Shown piece by piece: positions 21,267 through 32,767 of a stretch of DNA of 64,000 bases (positions within the stretch are counted from its first letter, which is position 1; the number at the start of each line of letters is the position of its first letter). Source of the stretch: Metaphire vulgaris (lineage: Eukaryota > Annelida > Clitellata > Crassiclitellata > Megascolecidae). The stretch is from contig CM030849.1 of assembly GCA_018105865.1 (NCBI GenBank), positions 1,961,013 through 2,025,012 of the forward strand, in the 5' to 3' direction. The notes beneath the pieces were generated by a model, which saw only the letters and a program-made list of their open reading frames with translations, ran no database searches and was not told the origin of the DNA. Both the position numbers and the translations under genes were made by a program.

Positions 21267-21267
21267 C
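21207..21267. repeat. (TTTA)n microsatellite plus TATAGCGC-type repeat tail
   Basis: Tetramer array followed by GACAATTTCTATAATGTAGC ... AAGAGTGCTTTAACA, one of about ten such tails (3220, 20414, 30300, 36566, 42300, 43193, 47250, 53622, 55930). Confidence 0.88.
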
Positions 21268-21574
21268 GGGTACAGACAATTTCTATAATGTAGCAAGACA
21301 AAGCTAAGGCTACAACAAGAGTGCTTTAACACACGTCAACATCCTATGCTGAATAAATGTGTTTTTACATTCCCTATGAAGAGACCGGCCAAGTCCATCC
21401 ACTTCAGTCACATTGTCAGGTGGAGAATTCAATTAAAATTAACCTAAAAATTAACGGCATTATAAAGATTCTTCCCATGCTCTTCCCTCTTCGTCTTGTA
21501 CTTGTCTGACCAATCTTATGGATCTGTGACATCCAGATTTTTTGCTGCTCACCAACAGATAAAGAAAATGAGAA

Positions 21575-22215
21575 TGCACTGTTTTGGATCAGTGGATGGC
21601 CTCAAACATGAACCCAGGGAAAACTGAAATACTCTGGTTCAGCTCACCGAGAAGGACTCATCTATTAAGCCAAACCCCACTCTCCATTGCAGGCGCGATG
21701 GTAGCACCGACAACTCAATTGCGGCTACTTGGAGTCATCTTGGATCAGAAACACCTGGAGAGTCATGTGCATAATATAACAAGAGTATGCTATTTTCACT
21801 CACGGAAAATCAAACAGATCAGACGCTATCTGCCGACAGACGTAGTGATCCTATTGGTGCTTACATTAATTCTGACACTAATCGATTATAATAGATATGG
21901 ACTGCCAGAAAATGTACGAGGTCTCAGTCAATCGTGAACACATCTTAGACTAATGGAATGGTGGATCATATCTACTTAAGAGATAAATTGCACTGGCTAC
22001 GAGTTCCTGAACGCATAATATACAAGAGATGTCTGATAATAATAAATGATCAAACCTGTCCTGATTATCTGGCTACATAGTAAATCGGCTCCAGTAACAA
22101 GGTCTCCTAATCATCCCACCATAAGGTGAAAGAATCACCAATAATAATCGTCAATCGAAAATCGATCAGTTCAAGAAAAATCTCAAGACACAATCGTGAT
22201 GATGGCTAACTTTAT
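21575..22215 (+). mobile_element. CR1-like LINE reverse transcriptase fragment
   Basis: Plus strand reads MNPGKTEILWFSSPRR, LRLLGVILDQKHLESHVHNI and LTLIDYNRYGLPENVRGLSQ, the C-terminal part of a non-LTR reverse transcriptase, then (after stops) HWLRVPERIIYKRC. It is 5'-truncated, broken by stops and ends in (TAA)n, all typical of dead LINE copies. Confidence 0.78.
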
Positions 22216-22259
22216 TGTGATTGATTTGTATACCTTGTTATAGGGCTCTATAAATTATC

Positions 22260-22375
22260 AGATAATAATAATAATAATAATAATAATAATTAGATTATAA
22301 TAATAACAACAACAACAACAACAACAACAATAATAATAATAATAATAACAACAACAATCATGAACTGATTATGGT

Positions 22376-22428
<53 letters not shown>

Positions 22429-22442
22429 CAACAACAACAATC
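22260..22442. repeat. (AAT)n/(AAC)n compound with a duplicated spacer
   Basis: The spacer CAATCATGAACTGATTATGG appears at 22356 and 22438, so a roughly 80-bp segment has been duplicated within the array. Confidence 0.9.
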
Positions 22443-22570
22443 ATGAACTGATTATGGTGGCATATTGTACAAGTATTGCCAGGACACCTAACAATTGAAA
22501 ATACAGTATACATCTGACAATGATAAATGTAAACAGAAAATCAAACAATCCCGGAATATTTCTTACTTAC

Positions 22571-22707
22571 TTGAGCATTCGGCAGAACTGCTGCTCGGTT
22601 CCGAAGGCGTGGAGCGCCTCCAGAACGACATCGTCCCTCTTCAGACCGAGAACGCCAGCGACGCGCTGCGAGTCACGGGGCAGAAGCAATCGGGAGTGCG
22701 TCGTCAC
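22571..22707 (-). CDS. RNF213: RNF213-like exon 47, AAA6
   Basis: Codes VTTHSRLLLPRDSQRVAGVL to GTEQQFCRMLK. Acceptor CTTTAG|GTG, donor CTCAA|GTAAGT. Confidence 0.92.
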
Positions 22708-23124
22708 CTAAAGACAAAGAATTCTCAACATCCACATTCACTAAAACCTAGTAATCAAATAAGTAAAGTTGTCCCATGCCGGGATTACAGTAATTATGGA
22801 CAGCCGAGACTATAGTACATAACAGACTGCTTTGCGAGTATCGTAACACGTCTGCCGTAACCAAACTCTCTCAGTAATATTTGTAGCACACATAGACAAG
22901 TTCTGTAACTGTTTTGGTACGTACTATATGGATGAGCCCTAACTGCATGTAATACACTGCAAGTCTATTATGCATCTAAACAAAAAAAAAACAAACTAAC
23001 TAATGCAAACTAATAAAATAAGATTTTTTTGTCTTTAACTGCAAAATTCGAGCAATAAAAAAAACAATATGACAACTAAGGGCTCATCCACATAGTACGG
23101 TACGCAGATGGACCGCAAAATTAC

Positions 23125-23322
23125 CTGGACAAAACGGCTCTCCTCCGGAGTCTCGTCGACGATCACGCGCCTGAGGAAGTCCTCGAGGTTGCTGTGGCAC
23201 TGGTCCTCAAAGTATCGCTTGTAGATCTTGTCTGCGGAGGCGGCCAGGCGGGTGTTGTTCAGGCGCAGGATGGCCTCGGGAACTGCGCACTGCAGGAGCA
23301 GGCCCTGAGCCTCCGTGAAAAC
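23125..23322 (-). CDS. RNF213: RNF213-like exon 46, AAA6
   Basis: 66 codons, VFTEAQGLLLQCAVPEAILR to VDETPEESRFVQ. LLQCAVPEAILRL is conserved. Phase 0 to 0. Confidence 0.94.
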
Positions 23323-23544
23323 CTAGCAGCCACCGACATTTCAATCAGCTTCAATCAGTAGTGGTCCTCACACAGGGTAGATCCTACTGAACCACTTCAA
23401 ACCTTGTTATTACTGTCAACCTTGTTATTACTGTTTATTATTAACTTCAATCAATCAATCAAATCAATCAATAAATGTATCCATTTAATTTCAATCAATC
23501 AATCAAACCAATCAATAAAAACTTATCTTCCATTTCAGTTAGAA

Positions 23545-23849
<305 letters not shown>

Positions 23850-23866
23850 GTGGCTCAAAGTCTGAC

Positions 23867-23969
23867 CTTGTCTGGTTCCATCATGCCATGTGCCTGGCAG
23901 ACCTGAAGGACAATCGAAGCACAGCTGTCCGCATGATACCCGATGAACACGTCGCCCGGCTTTGGTTGG
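23867..23969 (-). CDS. RNF213: RNF213-like exon 45, AAA6
   Basis: Codes QPKPGDVFIGYHADSCASIV to GMMEPDK. Motif DVFIGYHADSCASIVLQVC is invariant in the family. Acceptor TGACAG|C; donor GACAAG|GTCAGA, 19 bp from a roughly 200-bp (ATC)n array. Confidence 0.95.
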
Positions 23970-24246
23970 CTGTCAGAACGATAAACGTAACACAACGTAA
24001 TGTAAAGTAACAAAACATCTGTACATCCATTCTTAGTAAACGTTTTACAAGCACTCTCATAAGATTAAACATTTTAGTGACAAACTGTCACACTATGCAT
24101 AACACAGACAGGGTTATCAAAACATCTCGTATTATTCATACGTTGTACGTATCAACCTGGAAATACAAAGGACTGAAGACTAAACCAGCTTTCTACCAAT
24201 AATTAATCCTTATTTGATGCAGAAGTAGGGTCTATACCCCTCGAGA

Positions 24247-24313
<67 letters not shown>

Positions 24314-24334
24314 CACTTCATAGCACCTTTTGAC

Positions 24335-24465
24335 TGGAAGATGGCAGAGTGGGTTACGTGCTGGAGTGTCAGCGTCAGGCTGACAGAGTGGGTTCAAGCC
24401 CCGTTAGTGTCCCTAGTGGCTTTCACACAGGCAGTAATGCCTTCTAAGCCACTTTAAATCATGCT
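24335..24465 (+). mobile_element. tRNA-derived SINE, family B
   Basis: A-box-like TGGCAGAGTGGGTTA, B-box GGGTTCAAGCCCCG, then a tail TTTCACACAGGCAGTAATGC ... TAAGCCACTTTAAATCAT. Tail-only copies, usually ending in (ATT)n, lie at 9729-9776, 11505-11551, 23358-23402, 42050-42103, 42197-42250 and 44965-45008. Confidence 0.72.
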
Positions 24466-24626
24466 AAGTTTTTCTAACACTCAAAGGTATCAATAAATGG
24501 TATTCCAAATCCAAATTGCAAAAGACCAAATCAAGTCCACACATCAGGAAACAATAACAAATAAGAGGTACACAACACAACAACAACAACAACAACAACA
24601 ACATGGAAATACAGGCTTGGCCAAAC

Positions 24627-24815
24627 CTAGTCGACCGCGCGTGAAAGCCCTGAATGCTGGAGAAGTCGGTCGTCCACTTCTGCAGTCGATTTGCGATCTC
24701 CTGCTGTTCATCGGTCAGCATTGTACTCATCGCGAGGAAGTGTTTTTCCAGGCGGTTGATCAGTGGAATCGGAAACTTTTCATAGACCACCTGCTTTTCT
24801 GCCACAACGATCAAC
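24627..24815 (-). CDS. RNF213: RNF213-like exon 44, AAA5-AAA6
   Basis: Codes LIVVAEKQVVYEKFPIPLIN then RLEKHFLAMSTMLTDEQQEI to GFHARST. The FPIPLINRLEKH motif is diagnostic. Acceptor GTTCAG|G; donor ACTAG|GTTTGG. Confidence 0.95.
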
Positions 24816-24833
24816 CTGAACACCCAAAAACCA

Positions 24834-24912
24834 TTAACCCTTTTACCATTCATTAATTTGCAACATAATGTAAAATGGATGAGTGTCCCAGGCCAAACGT
24901 GAGAAGGGTTAA
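24834..24912. mobile_element. Decayed TTAACCCC MITE
   Basis: TTAACCCTTTTACC ... GAGAAGGGTTAA with the ATGTAAAATGGA core retained. Confidence 0.65.
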
Positions 24913-25222
24913 AGCAATTAAATTTCATTCACATTGTAAACATTTTATGCATATCATTAAATTTTATGCATATCATATCATTAAATGTCATTTATATAAT
25001 TAAATTTTATGCATATAAATCAAATTCTATGCATATCATCAAGTGTCGGTCATATAATTAAAAGTATGAATATCATTAAATTTTATGCATATAATTAAAT
25101 TTTATTCATATAATTAAATTTTATGCATATTCCTAAATTTTATCCATACTAAGAAAGGTTGTTTATACTATAAAATTTGATTCACACCTTTGTTGTACAT
25201 TCTATTATTGATGAGGACTTAC

Positions 25223-25308
25223 CTGAATGAAAGGTGAACACGGCATTTGACTCTCTGAGTTCCAAGTCCAAGATCGACAAACCGCTCATCACCAAACCTC
25301 ACGTAGTA
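25223..25308 (-). CDS. RNF213: RNF213-like exon 43, AAA5
   Basis: Codes YYVRFGDERFVDLGLGTQRV then KCRVHLSF. Acceptor TTTTAG|TAC, donor TTCAG|GTAAGT. Confidence 0.96.
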
Positions 25309-25452
25309 CTAAAATGAAATAAAAAGTCACATCGCTGAGGATAAAATATCATGAGTTACTAACAACAGAACACCTGACAACCTCTAAATGTTTAAAGTAG
25401 TTTCGCAAGAAAATAAATGCGGAAAAGTGTGAATAGGAATGCAAAAATCAAC

Positions 25453-25560
25453 CTGATTAAGTGCATCGTAGAGACTTTCGTAAAGATTTTCCAGATTCAA
25501 GAGCACGACCGTTCTTCCGGTTTCCATGCAGACTTTAATTCTGTTGATGTTCCGACAAAC
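25453..25560 (-). CDS. RNF213: RNF213-like exon 42, AAA5
   Basis: 36 codons, VCRNINRIKVCMETGRTVVL then LNLENLYESLYDALNQ, nearly invariant in the family. Phase 0 to 0. Confidence 0.97.
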
Positions 25561-25663
25561 CTGGAAAAAGCAGTTTCATCAGTCACATTTAACTAAGTCA
25601 GTGTTACAAACCACCTGGGAAAAGCAGATTAATCAATTGTACTCAAATAAGTAACCTTTTATG

Positions 25664-25838
25664 CAGTAGAATTCATTATAACGGACTTGGTTATAGCGTA
25701 TACCCAGTTATAACGCACTGCAGTGTACGTTCCCGCGTGATACGCTACCATATCGGATAGTACTGGATATGACGTATCTTCAATATAGCGTACTATATTT
25801 TAGACACCAGCTAAGTACATCGTAACAAAGCTTTACTG
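25664..25838. mobile_element. Mariner-like MITE, 175-bp family
   Basis: CAGTAGAATTCATTATAACG ... GTAACAAAGCTTTACTG. Confidence 0.78.
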
Positions 25839-26383
25839 CATTTCAGTACCAGTTCTACATGGTGGTACTAGATGGCAGCACTTTTTTCTAGGAAGAAAGG
25901 CTTGGGAACTCATTTCACATCTGCTTTGTTCACAAGAAGCATACCATTCCCTCTGGAATGCCTTGAACCCATCCATTCGGGAATCACTTCTTACTCCCTC
26001 GCTCTGCTCAATGCGAAAGCTAAAGTCTCACTACTTTACCATGCGACTCCAATGCCAGGAGCGCCTCTGGGTAGAAATAGAAGAGGCGCTATACAAATGC
26101 CACATTACATTACATAGATATTAGTAGAATAACCGTACTAGGTATATCTATGCACAATGCAGCGCGTTGTTTTGAACCGTAATTTACGCTGTTCCCGTGC
26201 ATTACCACCGAAAAAATAACCCATTGTAAGCAAAACACACATTATTGTATATCGATACAAACGAATCTGGCAAAAAAGGCGTGGGAACACCGTTCCCGCG
26301 CGTTCCCACTGGAAAAAGCACTGCTCGATAACAACATCACTGTTAGAAATTTCCGTGAGAAAATGGCCCGAATCTTGCCGTAC

Positions 26384-26516
26384 CTGTGTGTATTCTTGGT
26401 CCTTCGGAAAGCTACTGCCGAATATTATGATCGCGTCTTTTATCTGAACAAGTTCGTGCTGGAGCAGGCTTAGGGCGGCATAATTCTCTGTCAGAACGAG
26501 AAGATAGCGACTCTCG
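26384..26516 (-). CDS. RNF213: RNF213-like exon 41, AAA5
   Basis: Codes ESRYLLVLTENYAALSLLQH to IIIFGSSFPKDQEYTQ, diagnostic. Acceptor TGCACAG|C, donor ACACAG|GTACGG. Confidence 0.96.
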
Positions 26517-26710
26517 CTGTGCAGACAAAATAATATTCAGGATTTTTAAAAGAAGAAGCCTATTTCCAACTCGAAACACCATATAACATTGTTTACACTA
26601 CACTGTTTAGGTCATGTGACTTCAGGTCACGTGATTTTAGGTCACGTGACTCACCCATCACTTATGATTCTTCACTTAGTGAATGACTTAGTGTGCGTTA
26701 GCAACCATGC

Positions 26711-26759
<49 letters not shown>

Positions 26760-26950
26760 CAAAGCATAAGCACAAAGGTTATGTATCAACATTGGACGAT
26801 GGAGCAGAAGTTTTGATCTCGAAATAGCAGTGACTAGCTAAGATCTGTACCCCCAAATAAAATTCCTGGCTATGCCGAGCTGGTAAGATATACAATAAAC
26901 AGAGGAGAAGGGCAATCGTACGACATTCAAAGGTAAATTCTGCGGCCAAC

Positions 26951-27024
26951 CTGTCTGCCCCACTGTCCAAAAGACTACAGCGGATGAGCGAAGCGGAGTC
27001 GCACGGCGGATCGGTTTCTCTCGG
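26951..27024 (-). CDS. RNF213: RNF213-like exon 40, AAA5
   Basis: Codes PRETDPPCDSASLIRCSLLD then SGAD. Acceptor GAAACAG|CCG, donor GACAG|GTTGGC. Joining gives DSESRYLLVLTENY, as in the family. Confidence 0.86.
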
Positions 27025-27446
27025 CTGTTTCGAAAAACACAGACAGAAAAAAACCAAGTCAACAGCCGATCCAATGTCACAAATCAAATCAACATAAAGT
27101 ATTTTAAACACATAAAGAGATATCTAAACTTGAACCTGTGCAAATATAAACAAAATTTTAAACACATTTAAAGAGATATCTATTTCCGCACACAATTTCA
27201 TTAGATTGAGTTTGAGCGGTTTGCAACTTTTCCACTCAGCAATCACAGAACCTAGTTTTCTGTTTATTTATTGGTTGACATCATTTTCTACATTATTAAA
27301 ATGAAAATCATGTTCACCGGCAATTGAATTTTACATCCGAAAAAATAAATTGAGGCTTCAAATTTTAAAAAAAGAGAAATAATTGACATTAGTTTTCACC
27401 AATGTTATCAAAGGGTTTCTTTTTTACCGGACACAGTGTAAATAAT

Positions 27447-27584
27447 ACTACTACTACTACTACTACTACTAATAATAATAATAATAACATAATAATAATA
27501 TTGTTATCATTATTATTATCATAGTACTAATAATTACTAATAATACTAATAGTAATAATGATAATGATAATAATAATAATACTA

Positions 27585-27643
<59 letters not shown>

Positions 27644-27645
27644 TT
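27447..27645. repeat. ACT/AAT compound array
   Basis: Nearly 200 bp of triplets 70 bp from exon 39. Confidence 0.93.
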
Positions 27646-27717
27646 GCATATTCAGATTAATATTTGTCAACATTTCAGAATAAAATTCGAAAGAGATAAA
27701 GAGAGAGACACACTCAC

Positions 27718-27876
27718 AGGTTCATCCTTGTTGATGTTCTGGAGATACGGTTCAAAGACCTCTAGGGGATGGACATTGTCAAGACCCCAAAATTCCTCAA
27801 GATGGCATGCTTAAGTTCGGCCCACGATGGCAGCTGCCCTGACCGCTTCATAAACCCATGCACCATCTTGATAAGG
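27718..27876 (-). CDS. RNF213: RNF213-like exon 39, AAA5, with one frame break
   Basis: Codes LIKMVHGFMKRSGQLPSWAE then LKHAILRNFG; after a run of four G the conserved text resumes one base out of frame (LDNVHPLEVFEPYLQNINKD). Read straight on, the frame stops within eight codons. The exon is 159 bp where the phases need 160, so a missing G in the run (27785-27788, C on plus strand) would restore it. Borders CTTAG|C and GAACCT|GTGAGT are intact. Confidence 0.88.
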
Positions 27877-27892
27877 CTAAGAAAACACATAA

Positions 27893-27993
27893 CAATAATA
27901 ATAATGTTGTTATCATCATTATGATAATCATTATTATAGTACTAAAATAATAATAATAATAATATAATAATAAAGATGATGATGATGATGATG

Positions 27994-28042
<49 letters not shown>

Positions 28043-28200
28043 TAATAATAATTGGCAGAGTGCTTAATAATAATAATAATAAATAATAATAATAATAATA
28101 AATAATAATAATAATAATATAACAATATAATAATAATGATAATTATTATTATTATTAATTAATTAATATAACAATTATTATTAATTATTATTTTATTATT
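27893..28200. repeat. AAT/ATG compound array
   Basis: About 300 bp filling most of the intron between exons 38 and 39. Confidence 0.93.
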
Positions 28201-28337
28201 ATCAGTTTAACTGGATTTTAAGGGGTTTATTTCTCCTGTGTTGAAAACCACAGTCGCTCATACATTCTCTATTCCAACTTCTATTTGTCTGCTGCAGTAA
28301 AAATTACATATAATACAATGGACATAAAAAATGGTAC

Positions 28338-28472
28338 CTGTAGAAATCGCGTAGACCAAAGAATTCTCGAATCTCGAGCGCCGAATTGTACATCTCGAGG
28401 TATGCTTTGGCCATCGGCTGAACAAGGGTTTCTATACGACTCGCGATGACCACATCTTTCGCACAGATTCCT
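28338..28472 (-). CDS. RNF213: RNF213-like exon 38, AAA4-AAA5
   Basis: Codes GICAKDVVIASRIETLVQPM to EIREFFGLRDFY. GIC and FFGLRDFY are conserved. Acceptor TCGCAG|A, donor TACAG|GTACCA; the join makes FYSLIK with the next exon. Confidence 0.93.
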
Positions 28473-28589
28473 CTGCGAAAAAAAAAAATGCGAAAAAATA
28501 AACTTTAAGAAGTACATCTCTTAGCGTCGTGCGTGCATAAAACACAACACAACACAACTCCAATGCAGGCAACATCACTTAAAACCACT

Positions 28590-28916
28590 CGGTGGCGTAG
28601 CCAGGATTTCTGGAAGTGGGTTTGGGTTTGACCCTGACCAACTCAAAAAATCTTGACAAGCAAAAGAAAAAGGTCATCTTTCCATCCTGTAATTTTCCCT
28701 TACAGATGGTGACAAGCAAAAAAGGTCATGGCCTGCCATCTCTTACACTTTACATTGGTTGTATGACACTTAAGAGATTTTTTGGTCGGCAGCCAAGGGG
28801 GGTTTTGACCCCCAAACCGCGTCCAAAAAATTAAAATGCATGGAAGCACAAAAAAATATTCTTTGTCAGCAGCCAAGAGGGGTTTTAGCCCCCAACGCCC
28901 CTTGGCTACGCCACTG
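28590..28916. mobile_element. hAT-type MITE (CAGTGGCGTAGC family)
   Basis: Ends CGGTGGCGTAGCCAGG / CTTGGCTACGCCACTG with flanks AAACCACT / AAATCACT (7 of 8). It sits 62 bp from exon 37. Confidence 0.83.
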
Positions 28917-28977
28917 AAATCACTCCATAACTGACTTATAACTTAAAAACTTGTGCCGTGAAAAACAGGACGCTAAC

Positions 28978-29150
28978 TTGGCGCTCTGTTCCAACTCCTG
29001 TTCGTCCGGGACTCCTCTCTGGACGAGGATTCCGCGGTTCATCTTGGCCGGATCCAGCGCCCAGTTTGAAATCCCGATGAACCCGACCTTTTTGTGGGGC
29101 GAAGGAGTCTCATCACCCTCACAACCATCCTCCAGGAGTGGATGGAGAGT
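28978..29150 (-). CDS. RNF213: RNF213-like exon 37, AAA4 sensor region
   Basis: Codes [20 protein letters not shown] then [20 protein letters not shown], one of the most invariant RNF213 segments (sensor and arginine region of AAA4). Acceptor TTTAG|ACT, donor GCCAA|GTTAGC. Confidence 0.97.
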
Positions 29151-29167
29151 CTAAACCAACATGCATA

Positions 29168-29253
<86 letters not shown>
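29168..29253. repeat. (TA)n microsatellite
   Basis: About 43 uninterrupted TA units, 18 bp upstream of exon 37 on the minus strand. Confidence 0.96.
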
Positions 29254-29258
<5 letters not shown>

Positions 29259-29720
29259 CAAAACCTATGGAGTAGTCAAAAACCTACTCAGAAATCAAAG
29301 AAGAGGCAAGATGCAGAGAGGAATGGAAACAATGGAGCCCTAAACCTGTCTCAGGACAGAGAACATGATTATTATGACATAACACACACATATTTATTTA
29401 TTTATTTCTAGATGATTTATTAAACGCTATAACACAGCTAGTGCTAAAATCAAGAGCGATTTACAGATGTTCATAAGATAACATATATAATATATAACAT
29501 ATATAGTATATAACATATATAGTTATATACCCAGTAATACACGTGCACACGACTTGGAGTACCATCATTTACTATATCTGAGTATCAGAACTGGTGCTAT
29601 AACATTTCATATATAGCAATAATAATAATTGCTGTAATAGCGCCATAGAAGTTTCTACTTAGTTATCTACACACAAATTAGTGTAACAACTAAGCCTATA
29701 TTAAAAACACATACAATAAA

Positions 29721-29799
29721 CAGGGTGGTGCAAACAAACGGACTATATTAAATGCAAACCTAAATGTGACTAGTCTGGATTTTTGTGTGCCACCCTGTA
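29721..29799. mobile_element. 80-bp mariner-like palindromic MITE
   Basis: Same family; left TA is lost. Confidence 0.8.
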
Positions 29800-29891
29800 A
29801 TATAATGGATTAGTTGTTACTCAAACTTAGCTTACACAAAATTGCAAGACTTAAATTCCAAAAAATATGTCCACCACTGTAGAAACCAAAC

Positions 29892-30062
29892 CTTCAGCGG
29901 CATGCGGTCCGAGTCCTCTGCAAGTCCAACTTCGTCAAGAACGACAACGGAAACGAACTTATTGAGGTCCTGTCCTTCCTGGAGCTTGGCACACTGGCGG
30001 AAGGTGCCGACAATTCCGTCTGGCGTGGAAAGTGGACTGCACTGGTAAGATACCATGTGCAC
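29892..30062 (-). CDS. RNF213: RNF213-like exon 36, AAA4 Walker B
   Basis: 57 codons, VHMVSYQCSPLSTPDGIVGT with Walker B VVVLDEVGLAEDSDRMPLK. Phase 0 to 0; acceptor TTTCAG|GTG and donor CTGAAG|GTTTGG. Confidence 0.97.
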
Positions 30063-30695
30063 CTGAAAGCACCCGGTTGGCAAACATTACCAAACTGGAA
30101 ATTTAAGTATTATGGAAAACATGTTCAACTTCATCAAGCCGGTAATAAATGGAACGGGATACAAATAATTTTACGACAATGTAAAACCCAAATAAAAGCA
30201 TCTCTCAGTATTCATCCAGAAGAGAGGCAAAAAGCTCATCAATACAGTAATAGTAATTTTTGCTATTGATATGTATATTTTTTGATGCTATGTTATGTTA
30301 ATTGGACAATTTATATAGCGCTGTAGCTTTAGTTAAAAATACCAAAGTCAAAAGCGCTTTGACAATGCTAACATGTCAATGAAGGTCAGAATATTTTATA
30401 TGATTTGAGAATGATATTTGATTTGATATTTTTTTAGAATGATATTTGATATTTTATATATTTTTGGAGAACTTTTGAACGTTTTCCAGAACAAACTTTC
30501 TAAAAAAACATAAACCTTAAAACTCGGACAGAAAATTATTCAATTACACGACCCTCATTCGGACAGACACTGCCATAGCAATCTGGCCCTCGCTGTCCAA
30601 AAAGTTTCCGACCCCTGTTCTAAATTTATTGCAATTTGCAAATCGTATCTGAACCTGCAGCCACAAACTTCCCACAGCACACTTCGCGAGCTCAC

Positions 30696-30918
30696 CGATT
30701 TCAGAGTCCGGAAGAGGTGCGATCGCGCCGCCTCCCCCTGCATGGCGTCCGCGACGATGGTCTTTGCCAGGGATTTCGAGCTTCCGGGCTTTCCGACGAG
30801 GAAGAGCGGGACGCGGAGCTCGATGCAGACGACCATCATGAATAGGTTCTCCTTCAGCGCCTGGTTGCGGGCGATGTTGTCCCCAAGTTCAACTTCATCG
30901 AGGAAAACTTCCTGACAC
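30696..30918 (-). CDS. RNF213: RNF213-like exon 35, AAA4 Walker A
   Basis: Contains NLFMMVVCIELRVPLFLVGK and the P-loop GKPGSSKSLAKTIVADAMQG. The family AAA4 P-loop has Ser-Ser in place of the usual glycine pattern and is catalytically active in vertebrates. Acceptor CCTCAG|G, donor AATCG|GTGAGC. Confidence 0.97.
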
Positions 30919-31378
30919 CTGAGGACACACAAAGACAATCGATCAGGAAACCAATAAGAATTATCTATCAATCTGTCTTTACTCAAGTCTTCCAACAGTT
31001 TAAGCTAATTTATTTACCTCATTTAGCCAATTATTATTAATCTTTATTGATATTTAGGTAACTCCATCATTATTTAGTTAAAATACTCATTCTTTCTAGG
31101 ATTACCACCATCATCCTTATTTTCAAACAGTGTTACTGAAATTATTTGGCAATTGTTGCTTCTTTTCATTTTATTTTTTGAAACTTAGTAAAGTTAGTTG
31201 TTAAATTTTGATGTTTGCATTAAATTCTCGTATGTATCCTGACATATTACTGTTTATCATTTGTGTATGTATTGTGAAAATAAAAGACCATTTGAATTGA
31301 ATTTGAATTGAATCAATTGATCAGTGTCACAATATAGGTATCATTATAAAATATTTCACATCAAAAGTTCACATTTAC

Positions 31379-31537
31379 TTCTGGAAATGAAACATTAATA
31401 CCAGTTGATGTGTGAAGACCGTTTCCAGGTGATAGCAAGCGAGCAATAAACTCGCGATACTCTCGTCTCTTGTGAAGACACGAGTGATAGCAGACACCGA
31501 GCGCGAGCACAAGAGCTCGCGTCCAGTCACTGGGAGG
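31379..31537 (-). CDS. RNF213: RNF213-like exon 34, linker before AAA4
   Basis: Codes PPSDWTRALVLALGVCYHSC then LHKRREYREFIARLL. The LALGVCYHSCL motif is conserved in the family. Acceptor TTGTAG|CCT fits phase 0. The 3' end is uncertain: GAA|GTAAAT (used here) leaves the phase unmatched with the next exon, so a small exon may be missing between 30.9 and 31.4 kb. Confidence 0.75.
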
Positions 31538-31589
31538 CTACAAAATCGTCATAGCTTCACATCATTAAACACACAACTGGAACTAACCT

Positions 31590-31626
31590 GTACGGGGTGG
31601 CCCATAAAAACGGGGCCACCCTGTTT
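31590..31626. repeat. Short perfect hairpin, GGGGTGGCCC type
   Basis: TACGGGGTGGCCCATAAAAA...GGGGCCACCCTGTT: a 37-bp palindrome with ends like the 80-bp MITE but a minimal loop. A similar 36-bp one (ACAGGGTGGTTCC...GGACAACCCTGTA) is at 32022-32055. Confidence 0.6.
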
Positions 31627-31690
31627 CATCATAAAAATTGTGATAATCCCCAGGTGAATATGCATAGAATTTGATGTACTTCTGCGATAC

Positions 31691-31768
31691 TACAGGGTGG
31701 CGCAAAAAATGGAATATACTAAATGCCAAACCTAATGTGACTAGTCCGGTTTCTTGCACCACCCTGTA
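31691..31768. mobile_element. 80-bp mariner-like palindromic MITE
   Basis: Same family; core AATGTGACTAGTCCGG, TA ends. Confidence 0.82.
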
Positions 31769-32106
31769 CATTGTGCAGTCATTTAAGTATGTCTTCAAAA
31801 TTTCAACACACAGTGGCGCCACCTAGCGAAAGCACAAGAGGATTGCTGTAGGATGCATTCATAAAAAACCAACTTGATACCTGGTAGCTGCCTAAAATTT
31901 CCAGATTGACTGCAAATTTACTACACTGCAAAAGCCATTGCAATGTTCCTATCATTCATTCATATCGTACAAGCACATTTGAGCATCACATAGTAGCAAT
32001 GTCAACATTTCAACAACAAAACAGGGTGGTTCCAATGTTTTGGACAACCCTGTATAAACCATGAAAGATATGATGGTCATAGAACCCAGAACATGCATAA
32101 CCATAC

Positions 32107-32325
32107 CTTGTACACTAATTCAGCCTCTTCTTCGTCATCTTCTTCCTCATTGTCCTCTTCCTCGTCGCTGTCCTCGTCCGACATTTCTCCAGCAACAAAG
32201 GCCTCCTGCATCTCCCTCACAGCCTTGTCATTCATTCTGTCGAAGAGTTTGTCACGAGGGTAAAACCACATCATAACGTGGAGAGCCCGGTCAACATCGC
32301 GTAGACTTACGAAACTGCACTCGTC
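32107..32325 (-). CDS. RNF213: RNF213-like exon 33, linker with acidic insert
   Basis: Opens DECSFVSLRDVDRALHVMMW, a diagnostic RNF213 motif, and contains an acidic tract (MSDEDSDEEEDNEEEDDEEE) built from GAG/GAA/GAC triplets. Ends AELVYK. Phase 0 to 0, acceptor CTCAG|GAC, donor TACAAG|GTATGG. Confidence 0.94.
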
Positions 32326-32708
32326 CTGAGAAAGCAGAAAAACGCGGCCACTCATCACACGAATAGATTAAAATTTGTTGTACAAACTCAAAAGCCTGTG
32401 CAATGCAATAATCACGCCATATTCTTTCCGTAACAAAAATTAACATGATTTTTTTCCAGACCACCCATCAAAATCACACATGTTTACATTTTACATACTC
32501 TGCTGTGAATTCCTTCAAACAAGTTGAACTTCAGATTTCATTTAGATACAATATTGGCATTAATTGTAATGCGCTTGCTAACATTGATTGATTAGGCGCA
32601 ATATAAATAGCTCATTACATTTACATTACATTTACAATATGACATTGTAAACAGCATTTCTCCTGTTGTATCAGGTACTACGGTGAATAACATTGTCAAT
32701 TAATAATG

Positions 32709-32730
32709 CTGGTGGTGGTGGTGGTGGTGG

Positions 32731-32764
<34 letters not shown>

Positions 32765-32765
32765 A
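32709..32765. repeat. (GGT)n then (GAT)n microsatellite
   Basis: Begins at intron position +3 of exon 32. Confidence 0.94.
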
Positions 32766-32767
32766 AC

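Noticed and set aside
21584..21937. A possible host gene on the plus strand
   Set aside because: The text is a LINE reverse transcriptase end, broken by stops and followed by (TAA)n.
29840..30270. Plus-strand ORFs opposite exon 36
   Set aside because: No conserved content, no splice logic; antisense shadow.
30575..30625. Complete hAT element at 30.6 kb (CAGGGGTCGGAAACTTTTTGG-like end)
   Set aside because: Only one TIR-like end was seen; similar single ends at 8.2, 33.33, 45.45 and 57.48 kb also lack a partner.
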